Source of the DNA: Pseudomonadota bacterium
GTDB lineage: Bacteria > Pseudomonadota > Gammaproteobacteria > Burkholderiales > Burkholderiaceae_C
Length of the DNA stretch: 64,000 nucleotides
Direction: 5' to 3'
Assembly (NCBI GenBank): GCA_018241265.1
Contig: JAFEEF010000064.1
Span: 1-64,000 of the forward strand
Positions 12,218-21,123 of this stretch are shown in pieces (the stretch's first letter is position 1; every line of letters begins with the position of its first letter). Made by a program: the position numbers and the translations under genes. The notes below the pieces were generated by a model. That model saw only the letters and a list, made by a program, of their open reading frames with translations, was not told the origin of the DNA and did no database searches.

Positions 12218-13330
12218 ATGAAGCAAACGACCGCGCTTGCGCGCGCCGTCGCCATCGCCGTGAGCGGCCTGACCATGCAACTCGCCCATGGGGCAGCCGC
12301 CTGGTACGACCTCGGCGCCGGCCGTACCGTCACCGGCGCGTCGGCCAACGGCGGCGTCGCCGCCGCCTATGACGGCGCCCGCTACTACGTCTGGACGCCG
12401 GCCGGCGGCGTGAAGTCGATCGGCGGCCGCTGGGAAAGCGGTGTCGCGAGCGTGTCCGGCGACGGCACGCTGGTCAGCGGCAGCACCGTCGGCGCCGACG
12501 GCAACACCCAGGCGGCGGTCTACACGGTTGCGACCGGCCGGTGGACGGCGCTCGGCGGCATCGGCGGCGCCTCGGGCACGTCGGAAAGCAGCGCCTGGGC
12601 GATGGCCGGCAACGGCCAATCCATCGTCGGTCTCGGCTGGGTCGATGCGGGCACGGCGCATGCGGTGCAGTCGACGCCGGCCGGCATCCTGCACGATCTC
12701 GGCTCGCTCGGCGGCTCGTCGCGCGCCAATGGCGTCAACGCCGACGGCAGCATGGTCGTCGGCTGGCAGGAACTGGCGAACGGCTTCTGGCAGGGCACCT
12801 ACTGGCGCAATGGCGTCGCGACGTTGATGTTCGACGAGCATGGTGCCGAACTGTCGGAAGCGAACGCCGTGTCGGCGGACGGCACCTGGGTCGTCGGCGA
12901 TGCCCTCGGCGGCCAGGAGACGTGGCGCTACAACACGCAGACCAGCACGATCCAGTACCTCGGCGACCTCGATCCGTCAGGCGACCAGCAGGCCGCGACC
13001 GGCATCTCGGCCGACGGCCGCGTGATCGTCGGCTACGACCGCAACTCCGGCCCGCCGCAGCTCGGCACGGGCTCGATCTGGATCGAAGGGCTGGGCATGC
13101 TGAACCTGACCGACTACGCCGAGAGCCAGGGCATCGACCTGCACGGCCGCACGCTGGCGCTGCCGATGGGCGTATCGGCGGACGGCACGACGGTCTACGG
13201 CCTGGACAGCGCGCGCCACGGCTTCGTCGTCACCCTCGCGCCGATTCCCGAGCCGGGTACGTACGCGTTGTTCGGCATCGGCCTGATCGGCGTGATGGTC
13301 GCTCGGCGCCGCGCACGGACCGCGGCGTAA
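12218..13330 (+). CDS. exported HAF-repeat protein with PEP-CTERM sorting signal
   Basis: 370 residues. Residues 1-26 form a signal peptide (MKQTTALARAVAIAVSGLTM...AHGA). The body is a run of Gly/Asp-rich repeats of the form A-x-G-V-S-A-D-G-x-x-V-V-G seen in HAF-family beta-propeller-like proteins. The C-terminus IPEPGTYALFGIGLIGVMVARRRAR is a classic PEP-CTERM signal: PEP motif, membrane helix, basic cluster. Such proteins are processed by an exosortase and placed at the cell surface or in the exopolysaccharide matrix. No exosortase is in this window. The start is fixed by a strong AGGAGGT. The gene is convergent with luxR, 11 bases apart. Confidence 0.88.
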   Translation: MKQTTALARAVAIAVSGLTMQLAHGAAAWYDLGAGRTVTGASANGGVAAAYDGARYYVWTPAGGVKSIGGRWESGVASVSGDGTLVSGSTVGADGNTQAAVYTVATGRWTALGGIGGASGTSESSAWAMAGNGQSIVGLGWVDAGTAHAVQSTPAGILHDLGSLGGSSRANGVNADGSMVVGWQELANGFWQGTYWRNGVATLMFDEHGAELSEANAVSADGTWVVGDALGGQETWRYNTQTSTIQYLGDLDPSGDQQAATGISADGRVIVGYDRNSGPPQLGTGSIWIEGLGMLNLTDYAESQGIDLHGRTLALPMGVSADGTTVYGLDSARHGFVVTLAPIPEPGTYALFGIGLIGVMVARRRARTAA

Positions 13331-13341
13331 GCCGACTCGTA

Positions 13342-16059
13342 TCACAGCAGCGAGATCTCCTGCGCCCGCGCGAGCGCGCGGGTGCGGTTCTTCACGCCGA
13401 GCTTCGCGAAGATGTTATGGAGGTGCCATTTGACGGTCGCCTCCGACAGGAACAGGCTTTGCGCGAGCTCGCGGTTGCCGAGCCCGGCTTTCAGCAGGCG
13501 CAGGATCTTCAGCTCGCGCTCGGTCAGATCGGCCGGCGCGGCCGGCAGCGTCCGCGGCGACGATGTCGCGCCTCGGCCGGCGGCTTCGAGCAGCGCTTCG
13601 ACATGGGCCGCCTCGGCCGCGCGATCGCCCGCTTCGCTGCGGTGGGCGCGCCACTCCTCCAGCATGTCGAGCACGAGCGGATCGTGGTCCAGGAAGCTGC
13701 GCCGCAGCCCGCAGCGCAAGCCGAGCGTCAGCGCCTCGTCGAGCGTGCGCAGCGCCTGCGCGCGCTCGAGCGCGCGGTGCTGGTGGACCGCGCGCAGCAG
13801 CAACAGCCGCGCGTGTTGCGCCTGGTGGCCATCGCGCTGGGCACGCCGGATCGCATCGTGCAGCGCGCCGGTGGCCGCTGCGCCGCCGGCCACCGCGAGA
13901 CGCAGTCGCAGCGCCGCCAGCACGACCGCATCCTCGTTCGACGGCACGCTCGCGTCGCCGACGATGCCGTACGACTGCGCCAGCTTGAGCGCCTCGTCGA
14001 GCGTCGCGGCTTGCAGACGCAGCACGCAGCGCTCGGCGCCCAGCGTCAGCGCCAGCCGCGGCAGCTTCAGGCGATGGCCGAGCGACTCGCCTTCGAGCAG
14101 ACAGGCATCGGCGCCGGCGACGTCGCCTTGCAGCCGCAGCAGCCGCGCGCGCGTCACGTAGCCGGCGGTCGTCATTTCCACCAGGCCGTGCTGGTCGATG
14201 AACACCAGCGCCTGCGCGAGCAGGCGCTCGGCCGCGGCCAGGTCGTTGCCTTCGTAGCTCGCCTCGGCGGCCAGCAGCGAGAGCATCGATCCGGCATACG
14301 ACGCGACGCCGAGGCTGCCTTCGACCGCGGCCATGTCGCTGCGCGCCTGCGCGAGCGCGCCGGCATGGTCGCCGCGCCGCAGCGCCACCATCATCGCGAG
14401 CGCGCCGGCCCAGGCGGTGCCGTAGTGCGCGCCGCATTCGGCGAATGCGCGACGTGCCACCGCCAGCGCCTGCAGCCCGGGCTCGAACGCATCGGTCGCG
14501 CAGCAGCCGTAGGCCAGCACGTTGGCGACGACGCCGGTGCGGAACGCCTCGGCCTGCGGCCAGGAGCGGAACCACGCCTCGGCGGCCGACTTGGCCTGCA
14601 CCGCCTGGTCGGACAGCGCGTAGTAGACGCTGCGGATCATCTCGACGACGCCGCGCGTGTCGTCGTCGTCCGCGCCGCCGGCGCCGCGCGCCTCGAGCGC
14701 ACGCAGCTCCTGGTCGGCCTCGACGAAGCGGCGCGTCAGCACCAGCGACCAGGCATGGCCGGTGCGGATCTTCGGGCGCGTACGCACCAGCTCGGGCGGC
14801 AGCCGCGTCAACCAGTGCAGCAAGGTCGCATGCTCGCCGCGGTGCTGCACCAGCTCGGCCGAGAACGCGGCGACGAGATCGGCTGCGCGTTCGGCGTCGT
14901 TGGCATCGAAGGCGTAGCGCACCGCTTCGTGCGGCAGGCCATGCCGGTCGAACCAGTCGCTGGCGCGCCGGCACACCGCAGCCAGCTCGGCCGGCCGGCG
15001 CTCGCGCGCGCGGGCACGCAGGTAGTCGGCGAACAGATGGTGGTAGCGGAACCAGGTGCGCGACCGGTCCAGGCTCGACAGGAACAGGTTGCGCGTCTCG
15101 ATCTCCGCGAGCAGCGCGGCGCTGTCGCTGCGGCCGAGCACCTCGTCGCAGAGATCGGCACAGAAGCGGTCGAGCGCTGCCGTGCCGAGCAGGAAGTCGC
15201 GCACGCCGGCGGGCAGGCTGCCGAGCACCTGCTCGCCGAGGTAGTCGGTGATGTCGCGGTCGCTGCCCGAGAACGCGGCGACGAAGGCGCTGCGGTCGCC
15301 GGCCTCGCGCAGCGCGAGCGATGCGAGCTGCAGCCCGGCGATCCAGCCTTCGGTGCGTTGATGCAGCGCCTCGACCTGGCGCCGGTCGAGCGGCCCGCCG
15401 CTGACGCGCGCGACGAATTCGGCGGCCTCGTCGAGGCCGAGGCTGAAGTGCGCCGCATCGAGCTCGAGCAGTTCGTCGCGCAGTCGAAGCTGACTGACCG
15501 ACAGCGGCAATCGCGTGCGGCTCGCGATCACCAGGCACACGCCGGGCGGCAGGAAGCCGCACAGCCATTCGAGCTTGCGCTGCACGACGTCGCTGTGGAT
15601 CAGGTGGAAGTCGTCGAGCACGAGCAGCAGCGGCCGCGTGCAGCCGGTGAGATCGTGCAGCAGCGACGCCAGCACCGCATCGAGCGACGTGATCGTGCCG
15701 CCGCCGAACTGCGCCAGCGTGCGGCGGCCGAGCGCCGCATCGGCATGGTTCAGCGCGGCCGCGACGTAGCGCACGAAACGCAGCGGGTCGTTGTCGGCCG
15801 CGTCGAGGCTGAGCCATGCGGCGGTGCCGCCCTGCGCCTCGAAGCGCGTGCCGAACTGCGCCAGCGCCGTCGTCTTGCCGTAGCCGGCCGGCGCGGTGAT
15901 GCTGATCAGCCGCTTGACGAGCCCGAGGTGCAGCAGCGATGACAGCCGCGCGCGCGCCAAGAGGCTCTGCGAGGTGTGCGGCGGCGCGAGCTTGGACTCG
16001 ACGACCGGCACCGGCAGATCCTGGTTGTCGGCCGGCCGTCGACCACTGCGCTGCGCCAT
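13342..16059 (-). CDS. MalT-like LuxR-family ATP-dependent transcriptional regulator
   Basis: 905 residues, the normal size of LAL/MalT-type regulators. Walker A APAGYGKTT at residues 56-64 and Walker B LLLVLDD near 144-150 mark an N-terminal STAND ATPase. The middle is helical TPR-like sequence that in relatives senses an inducer. The last 60 residues (LTERELKILRLLKAGLGNRE and on) are a LuxR helix-turn-helix. It follows the thiolase gene by 55 bases on the same strand, so it may be co-transcribed and is a natural candidate activator of the acyl-CoA operon upstream. The inducer is unknown. Confidence 0.92.
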   Translation of the reverse strand: MAQRSGRRPADNQDLPVPVVESKLAPPHTSQSLLARARLSSLLHLGLVKRLISITAPAGYGKTTALAQFGTRFEAQGGTAAWLSLDAADNDPLRFVRYVAAALNHADAALGRRTLAQFGGGTITSLDAVLASLLHDLTGCTRPLLLVLDDFHLIHSDVVQRKLEWLCGFLPPGVCLVIASRTRLPLSVSQLRLRDELLELDAAHFSLGLDEAAEFVARVSGGPLDRRQVEALHQRTEGWIAGLQLASLALREAGDRSAFVAAFSGSDRDITDYLGEQVLGSLPAGVRDFLLGTAALDRFCADLCDEVLGRSDSAALLAEIETRNLFLSSLDRSRTWFRYHHLFADYLRARARERRPAELAAVCRRASDWFDRHGLPHEAVRYAFDANDAERAADLVAAFSAELVQHRGEHATLLHWLTRLPPELVRTRPKIRTGHAWSLVLTRRFVEADQELRALEARGAGGADDDDTRGVVEMIRSVYYALSDQAVQAKSAAEAWFRSWPQAEAFRTGVVANVLAYGCCATDAFEPGLQALAVARRAFAECGAHYGTAWAGALAMMVALRRGDHAGALAQARSDMAAVEGSLGVASYAGSMLSLLAAEASYEGNDLAAAERLLAQALVFIDQHGLVEMTTAGYVTRARLLRLQGDVAGADACLLEGESLGHRLKLPRLALTLGAERCVLRLQAATLDEALKLAQSYGIVGDASVPSNEDAVVLAALRLRLAVAGGAAATGALHDAIRRAQRDGHQAQHARLLLLRAVHQHRALERAQALRTLDEALTLGLRCGLRRSFLDHDPLVLDMLEEWRAHRSEAGDRAAEAAHVEALLEAAGRGATSSPRTLPAAPADLTERELKILRLLKAGLGNRELAQSLFLSEATVKWHLHNIFAKLGVKNRTRALARAQEISLL

Positions 16060-16114
16060 CGATCCCTGTCCTCGGCTGGCGCCGGCCGTGAGGGCCTGCG
16101 CTACTGTCGCTGGG

Positions 16115-17311
16115 CTACTGTCGCTGGTACAGCGTCACCACGCACGCGCCGCCCAGGCCGAGATTGTGCTGCAGCGCCAGCCGAGCACCGTCGACCTGGC
16201 GCGCGTCGGCCCGGCCGCGCAGCTGCCACACCAGCTCGGCGCATTGCGCGAGGCCGGTCGCGCCCAGCGGATGGCCCTTCGACAGCAGTCCGCCCGACGG
16301 GTTGACGACCCAGCGGCCGCCGTAGGTGTTGTCGCCGTCCTCGACCAGGCGCTCCCCGCCGCCTTCTTCCGCGAGGCCGAGTGCCTCGTAGCTCAGCAGC
16401 TCGTTGGCGGTGAAGCAGTCGTGCAGTTCGACGACGTCGATGTCCTCGGGGCCGATGCCGGCCGCTTCGTAGACGCGCTGCGCCGCGGCGCGGCTCATGT
16501 CGAAGCCGATCAGGCGGCGCATGTCGTGTGCCTCGAAGCTCGACGGCGTATCGGTCGTCATTGCCTGCGCGGCGATCGCGACCGAGGCGTCGAGGCCATG
16601 GCGCAGCGCGAACGCCGGCGAGCACAGCACGGCCGCGGCCGCGCCGCAGGTCGGCGGACAGCATTGCAGTCTGGTCAGCGGCGCGAACACCGACGGCGAT
16701 GCCATCACCTCGTCGAGGCTCACCTCCTGGCGGAACACCGCGAGCGGGTTCTTCGCCGCATGGCGTCGCGCCTTCACCGCGATGCGGCCGAAGGTCTCGG
16801 GCTTGGTGCCGTGGTCGGCGATGTGGCGGCGCGCCGCGCCGCCGAAGTACTGCGCGGCGATCGGCGTCGCCGGCTCCAGGCCCTGCATGTCGGTCATCGC
16901 CTGCTGGAAGCGCGCGAGCGGATCGGGCCGGTCGGTGAACTTCGCGCCGAGCGCGCCGCGCTCCATCTGTTCGAAGCCGAGCGCCAGCACGCAGTCGGCC
17001 GCGCCGCTCGCGATCGCCTGGCGCGCCAGGAAGAGCGCGGTCGAGCCGGTGGCGCAGTTGTTGTTGACGTTGACGATCGGTATGCCCGACAGGCCGACGC
17101 CGTAGAGGGCCGCCTGGCCCGACGTCGAATCGCCGTAGACGTGGCCGATGTAGGCCTGCTCGACGAGCCGGTAGTCGATGCCGGCATCGGCGAGCGCCGC
17201 ACGCGCCGCTTCCGCCCCCAACACCTGGTAGGGCGCGCTCGCGCTCGGCTTGGCGAACGGCACCATGCCGACGCCGACGACGCGCACCTTGGGTGCCGCG
17301 CTCATTTCCAT
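16115..17311 (-). CDS. SCP2-type thiolase (acetyl-CoA acetyltransferase-like)
   Basis: 398 residues. Catalytic features are intact: nucleophilic Cys86 in NNNCATGS, the HDCFTANE box, GHPLGATG, and the C-terminal GGACVV cysteine. The sequence belongs to the SCP-x/lipid-transfer-protein thiolase branch without an SCP2 domain; members cleave or condense branched or cyclic 3-oxoacyl-CoAs. Retention of the active cysteine argues for a true thiolase rather than a retro-aldolase of the Ltp2 kind. Start 17311 has GGAG six bases upstream; ATG 17305 is an alternative. The start overlaps the ligase stop. The stop codon lies inside a perfect 14-base tandem duplication (16100-16127). Confidence 0.9.
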   Translation of the reverse strand: MEMSAAPKVRVVGVGMVPFAKPSASAPYQVLGAEAARAALADAGIDYRLVEQAYIGHVYGDSTSGQAALYGVGLSGIPIVNVNNNCATGSTALFLARQAIASGAADCVLALGFEQMERGALGAKFTDRPDPLARFQQAMTDMQGLEPATPIAAQYFGGAARRHIADHGTKPETFGRIAVKARRHAAKNPLAVFRQEVSLDEVMASPSVFAPLTRLQCCPPTCGAAAAVLCSPAFALRHGLDASVAIAAQAMTTDTPSSFEAHDMRRLIGFDMSRAAAQRVYEAAGIGPEDIDVVELHDCFTANELLSYEALGLAEEGGGERLVEDGDNTYGGRWVVNPSGGLLSKGHPLGATGLAQCAELVWQLRGRADARQVDGARLALQHNLGLGGACVVTLYQRQ

Positions 17312-19182
17312 TGCATGCTCCAGTGCACCGGCAGCGCACCGATGCGCTGTTCGGTCTCGGCGATCAGCGCCGCGCGTTCGGCCGATGCGGGCAAGGTCGC
17401 GACGATGGCCGCATGCAGCCCGTCGCGCGGATGCGGCCGCACGTCGACGTCGACCGCGATGTCGCCGCACACCGCACGCACCGTCTCGGCCAGCGCCTTG
17501 GCGATCGCACGCTCGCGCAGCGCCGGCTTGTAGATCTTGTTGACCGCGGTGAGCGGCATCGTGGCCAGCACGACCACGTCGACCGGCACGGCGGCACGCT
17601 CGGCGATCGCACCGCGCGCATGCGCGAGCAGCTCGGCGCCGTCGGCCGTCGCGCCCTTGCGCAAGGTCACGTAGGCCATCGGCAGCTCGCCCGCACGTGC
17701 ATCGGGCTTGCCGACCGCGGCCGCGAGCTCGACCGCCGGATGGCGCATCAGGCCTTCCTCGATCATCGCCGGGTCGATGTTGTGGCCGCCGCGGATGATC
17801 AGGTCCTTCGCGCGGCCGGTCAGCCAGAAGCAGCCGTTCGCGTCCTGGCGTCCGAGGTCGCCGGTGTTGAGCCAGCCGCCTTCGAGGCAGACGCCGCGGT
17901 TGTCGCTGTCGCGCACGTAGCCCGAGAACACGAACGGGCCGCGCAGCAGGATCGTGCCGATCTCGTCGACCGCGGCGTCGCGCTCGACCGTACCGCCTTC
18001 GCCGAGGATCGCGACTTTCATTTCCTGGTACGGGAGGCGCAGGCCGATCGAGCCGACCCGGCGCTCGCCGTCGCGCGGGTTCAGCGAGCTGACGCAGGTG
18101 GCCTCGGTCATGCCGTAGCCTTCGAGCAGCTTCAGCCCGGTGGCCGCTTCGAAGCGCTGGAACAGCTCGCGCGACAACGGCGCCGCGCCGCAGACCGCGA
18201 AGCGCAGCGAGTCGATCGCGGCGCCGTCGCGCGGCACCGCGAGCAAGGCCGCGAGCACCGTCGGCACCGAGCTGAAGAAGGTCGCGCGGTAGCGCTCGAC
18301 CGAGCGCCAGAACGCCGCGAAGGTGCGCGGCTCGCGGTAGCCGGCCGGCGACAGCAGCACGACGCGTGCGCCGACCGAGAAGGGCGCCAGGCCGGTCACC
18401 ATCATCGCGTTCGAGTGGAACAGCGGCAGCCCGCAGAGCAGCGTGTCGGCCGGTCCGAAATCGGCTGCGGTCGCGAGCGCCCAGGCGTTCGCCGCTTCGT
18501 TGCGATGCGTGCGGCGCGCGAGCTTGGGCGTGCCGGTCGTGCCGCCGGTGTGGAAGTACGATGCGACGTCGTTCGCGCCGGGCGGCTGCTTCGTGAGCAG
18601 TCGATCGGCGGGCTGCTGCGCGCAGAGCTGGTCGAAGTCGACCGCCCAGGACGGGCAGGGCTCGTCGCCGCCGACGCGCACGATCGCCGCGAGCGACGGC
18701 ACGCTGCCGCGCAGCGCCTCGACCTTCTCCCACACGCCGGGCGTCGCCTGGCGGCCCCAGGCGACGAGCACGCGCGTGCCGGCCGCTTCGAGAATGCCGC
18801 GGATGTGGTCGATCTCGAGGAACGGGTTGATCGGGTTGACGATGCCCGCCGCTTCGGCGCCCCACAGCACGAAGTGCGTCTCCGGCAGGTTGGGCAGCAG
18901 GTACGACACGACGCTGCCGCGCCCGATGCCGAGGCCGTCGAACGCATTCGCCGCCCGAGTGATGCGCGCGAGCAGCTCGCGGTAGCTGTAGGTGCGCTCG
19001 CCGTCGGCCGGATCGCCGGTCGGCACGAAGGTCAGCGCCGGCGTATCGGGCGTTGCCGCGGCCTGGCGCGCGATCGCCGCATAGCTCGACACCGGCTCGG
19101 CGAGCCTGTCGTCGACCGGGATGCGCTCGATCGCCTCGATGTCCTCCAGGGTGCGAAGAGGCGCGCGTACCGATGTCGCCAT
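17302..19182 (-). CDS. AMP-dependent acyl-CoA synthetase/ligase
   Basis: 626 residues, ANL superfamily: activates a carboxylic acid with ATP to the acyl-adenylate and then the CoA thioester. Visible motifs are the phosphate loop HTGGTTGTPK at residues 211-220, YGMTEAT, the NTGDLG hinge region with GRAKDLIIRGGHNIDP, and the catalytic lysine in AVNKIYKP. It carries about 65 residues more at the N-terminus before YSYREL than minimal members. It starts two bases after the oxidoreductase gene and overlaps the thiolase start, so the three are one translational unit. The substrate is not deducible. Confidence 0.92.
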   Translation of the reverse strand: MATSVRAPLRTLEDIEAIERIPVDDRLAEPVSSYAAIARQAAATPDTPALTFVPTGDPADGERTYSYRELLARITRAANAFDGLGIGRGSVVSYLLPNLPETHFVLWGAEAAGIVNPINPFLEIDHIRGILEAAGTRVLVAWGRQATPGVWEKVEALRGSVPSLAAIVRVGGDEPCPSWAVDFDQLCAQQPADRLLTKQPPGANDVASYFHTGGTTGTPKLARRTHRNEAANAWALATAADFGPADTLLCGLPLFHSNAMMVTGLAPFSVGARVVLLSPAGYREPRTFAAFWRSVERYRATFFSSVPTVLAALLAVPRDGAAIDSLRFAVCGAAPLSRELFQRFEAATGLKLLEGYGMTEATCVSSLNPRDGERRVGSIGLRLPYQEMKVAILGEGGTVERDAAVDEIGTILLRGPFVFSGYVRDSDNRGVCLEGGWLNTGDLGRQDANGCFWLTGRAKDLIIRGGHNIDPAMIEEGLMRHPAVELAAAVGKPDARAGELPMAYVTLRKGATADGAELLAHARGAIAERAAVPVDVVVLATMPLTAVNKIYKPALRERAIAKALAETVRAVCGDIAVDVDVRPHPRDGLHAAIVATLPASAERAALIAETEQRIGALPVHWSMQWK

Positions 19183-19184
19183 CG

Positions 19185-20312
19185 TCAGTCGTGGACCGTG
19201 AGGACCGGCTTTTGCACCAGGCCGAAGCTGCGCAGCACGCCGAGCAGCTCGTGGTGGCCGAACGCCTGGCAACCGGATGCGAAGCCGACCTTCTTCTGCG
19301 CGCCCTGCAGCAGCGCCTGCGCCGCATAGGCCTGCAGCAGGCCGGTCTGCTTGTAGTTGGAGTTGCCGTAGATCACGCAATGCGCACGGCCGAGCGGGCC
19401 TTGCGCATGCACGGAATCGACCGACTTGTTGATGCGCGGGTTCTCGCGCGGCGGCATCGTGTTCATCACGCCGGCCGCGGTCTGCGCGAGCGCCGCGTAG
19501 CGGTCGTCGCTGTTCATGCCTTCGGTGGCCTTGAGCGCGGCCTCGACGATCTTCGGCACGCCCAGCATCAGCGGCTTGTTGAACACGCCGCCCAGCACCT
19601 TGACGTTGGCGACGCGCGGATCGCGGCGGAACCAGATCGGATGCGACGTGCCGCCCCATGGCAGCGCGAGCGCCATCTCGTGCTGGCCGGGGATCGCGAG
19701 CTGGTAGAGGCCGGCGTCGGCCTGCCACTCGACGAGCTGGCGCTGCTGCAGGTGGTAGGCCTTCGACGTCGCGGCGTTGACGAGGATGGTCTGCGTCGAC
19801 GCGATCGTCGGGCTGCCGCCCCAGAACACCGCGATGTCGAGCGTGTCGAGCCCGGGCGTGTCGAGGCAGAGCTGCGCGGCGATCTCGCCGGTCGTGTACA
19901 TCTGCGCGATGCCGGGCGCGAGCAGCAGGCCGGCCGCGGCGAAGCGTGCGCCGTATTCGTTGTCGAGCAGGATCAGCCAGTCCTGCTCGCCCGTCGTGTC
20001 GGTGTAGTGGCACTTCGCCGCCAGGCAAGCCTGGACCACTTCGGGTCCGAACTTCGAGAACGGGCCGACGGTGTTCAGCACGACCGATGCGCCCTGGAAC
20101 AGCTTGGTCAGCGCGTCGACGTTGTGGGCGACCTCGGCGATCTCGTAGTCGGCCGTCTCGATGCCGGCGACGTTGGACTTCATCGACGCATCGAGCCGCT
20201 CGCGGCTGCGTCCGGCGGCGATGAACGGGATGTTGTACTCGCGCAGGTACTCGCAGACGAGGCGGCCGGTGTAGCCGCTCGCGCCATAGACGACGACGGG
20301 CTTCTTGCTCAT
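19185..20312 (-). CDS. saccharopine dehydrogenase-like NAD(P)-binding oxidoreductase
   Basis: 375 residues with an N-terminal Rossmann motif VVVYGASGYTGRL (GxSGYTG at residues 10-16), typical of the trans-acting enoyl reductase/saccharopine dehydrogenase NADP-binding superfamily; it resembles the DUF5938 group. The segment CHYTDTTGEQDW is also family-like. The reaction is unknown. Being sandwiched between two SDRs and a CoA ligase, it probably reduces or oxidises an intermediate of the same pathway. The start has no close competitor. Confidence 0.8.
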   Translation of the reverse strand: MSKKPVVVYGASGYTGRLVCEYLREYNIPFIAAGRSRERLDASMKSNVAGIETADYEIAEVAHNVDALTKLFQGASVVLNTVGPFSKFGPEVVQACLAAKCHYTDTTGEQDWLILLDNEYGARFAAAGLLLAPGIAQMYTTGEIAAQLCLDTPGLDTLDIAVFWGGSPTIASTQTILVNAATSKAYHLQQRQLVEWQADAGLYQLAIPGQHEMALALPWGGTSHPIWFRRDPRVANVKVLGGVFNKPLMLGVPKIVEAALKATEGMNSDDRYAALAQTAAGVMNTMPPRENPRINKSVDSVHAQGPLGRAHCVIYGNSNYKQTGLLQAYAAQALLQGAQKKVGFASGCQAFGHHELLGVLRSFGLVQKPVLTVHD

Positions 20313-20339
20313 GGACAGGTCTCCGATGTGGTGTGGGGG

Positions 20340-21110
20340 TCAGAGCAGCGACGCGCGCACGCCGCCGTCGACGACGTACGCGCCGCCGTTGCAGAAGCTC
20401 GAGCGCTCGCTCGCGAGGAAGACCGCGAGCCGCGCGACTTCATCGGGCTTGCCGTAGCGGCCCTGGCGCGCCGCGATCAGCGCATCGAACGGCATCGGCA
20501 ACTGCAGCAGGGTCTCGAACTCGGCCTTGCGCGGCGTGACCATGTCGGTTTCGATGAACGCCGGCAGGATCGCGTTGACGCGCACGCCGTGGCCGCGCAG
20601 TTCGGTCGCCGCGGTCTGCGTCAGCGACATCACGCCGGCCTTGGCGGCCGCGTAGTGGCCGATCAGCGCGCAGGCGGCCTGCGCCGTCACCGAGCACATC
20701 GTGACGATCGCGCCGCTCTTCTGGCCCATCATCACCGGCGCCGCGTAGCGCAGGCACAGGAACACGCCGTCGAGGTTCACCGACGTGACCTCGCGCCACT
20801 GCTCGTAGCTCATCGTCGCGAGCGGCGCGAGGTTCGCGACGCCGGCGTTCGGCACCATGACGTCGAGGCGTCCATGCGCATCGACCGTCTTCGCGACGAG
20901 CGCTTCGACGGCTTTCGGATCGCGCACGTCGCAGGCGACGGCTCGTGCGCCGGCCAGGCTCTGCGCGACGCGCTCGGCGGACGCGAGGTCGATGTCGGAC
21001 ACGACGACGCGCGCGCCTTCGGCGGCATAGGCGCGTGCGACGGCCTCGCCGAGACCGCGTCCGGCGCCGGTGACGATCGCGACCTTGTCCTTCAGGAGTT
21101 CGGTGTTCAT
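20340..21110 (-). CDS. SDR-family oxidoreductase (copy 1)
   Basis: 256-residue classical short-chain dehydrogenase. Cofactor motif TGAGRGLG, catalytic Tyr/Lys in HYAAAKAGV, and a PNAG in place of the usual NNAG. An Asp after the second strand (VVVSDIDLAS) suggests NAD(H). The start MNTELLKD is supported by AAGGAG at the right distance. The C-terminus ends YVVDGGVRASLL, close to the neighbouring SDR, so the two are probably old tandem duplicates. The gene lies in the minus-strand catabolic operon. Confidence 0.9.
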   Translation of the reverse strand: MNTELLKDKVAIVTGAGRGLGEAVARAYAAEGARVVVSDIDLASAERVAQSLAGARAVACDVRDPKAVEALVAKTVDAHGRLDVMVPNAGVANLAPLATMSYEQWREVTSVNLDGVFLCLRYAAPVMMGQKSGAIVTMCSVTAQAACALIGHYAAAKAGVMSLTQTAATELRGHGVRVNAILPAFIETDMVTPRKAEFETLLQLPMPFDALIAARQGRYGKPDEVARLAVFLASERSSFCNGGAYVVDGGVRASLL

Positions 21111-21123
21111 CTGCGGATCTCCT

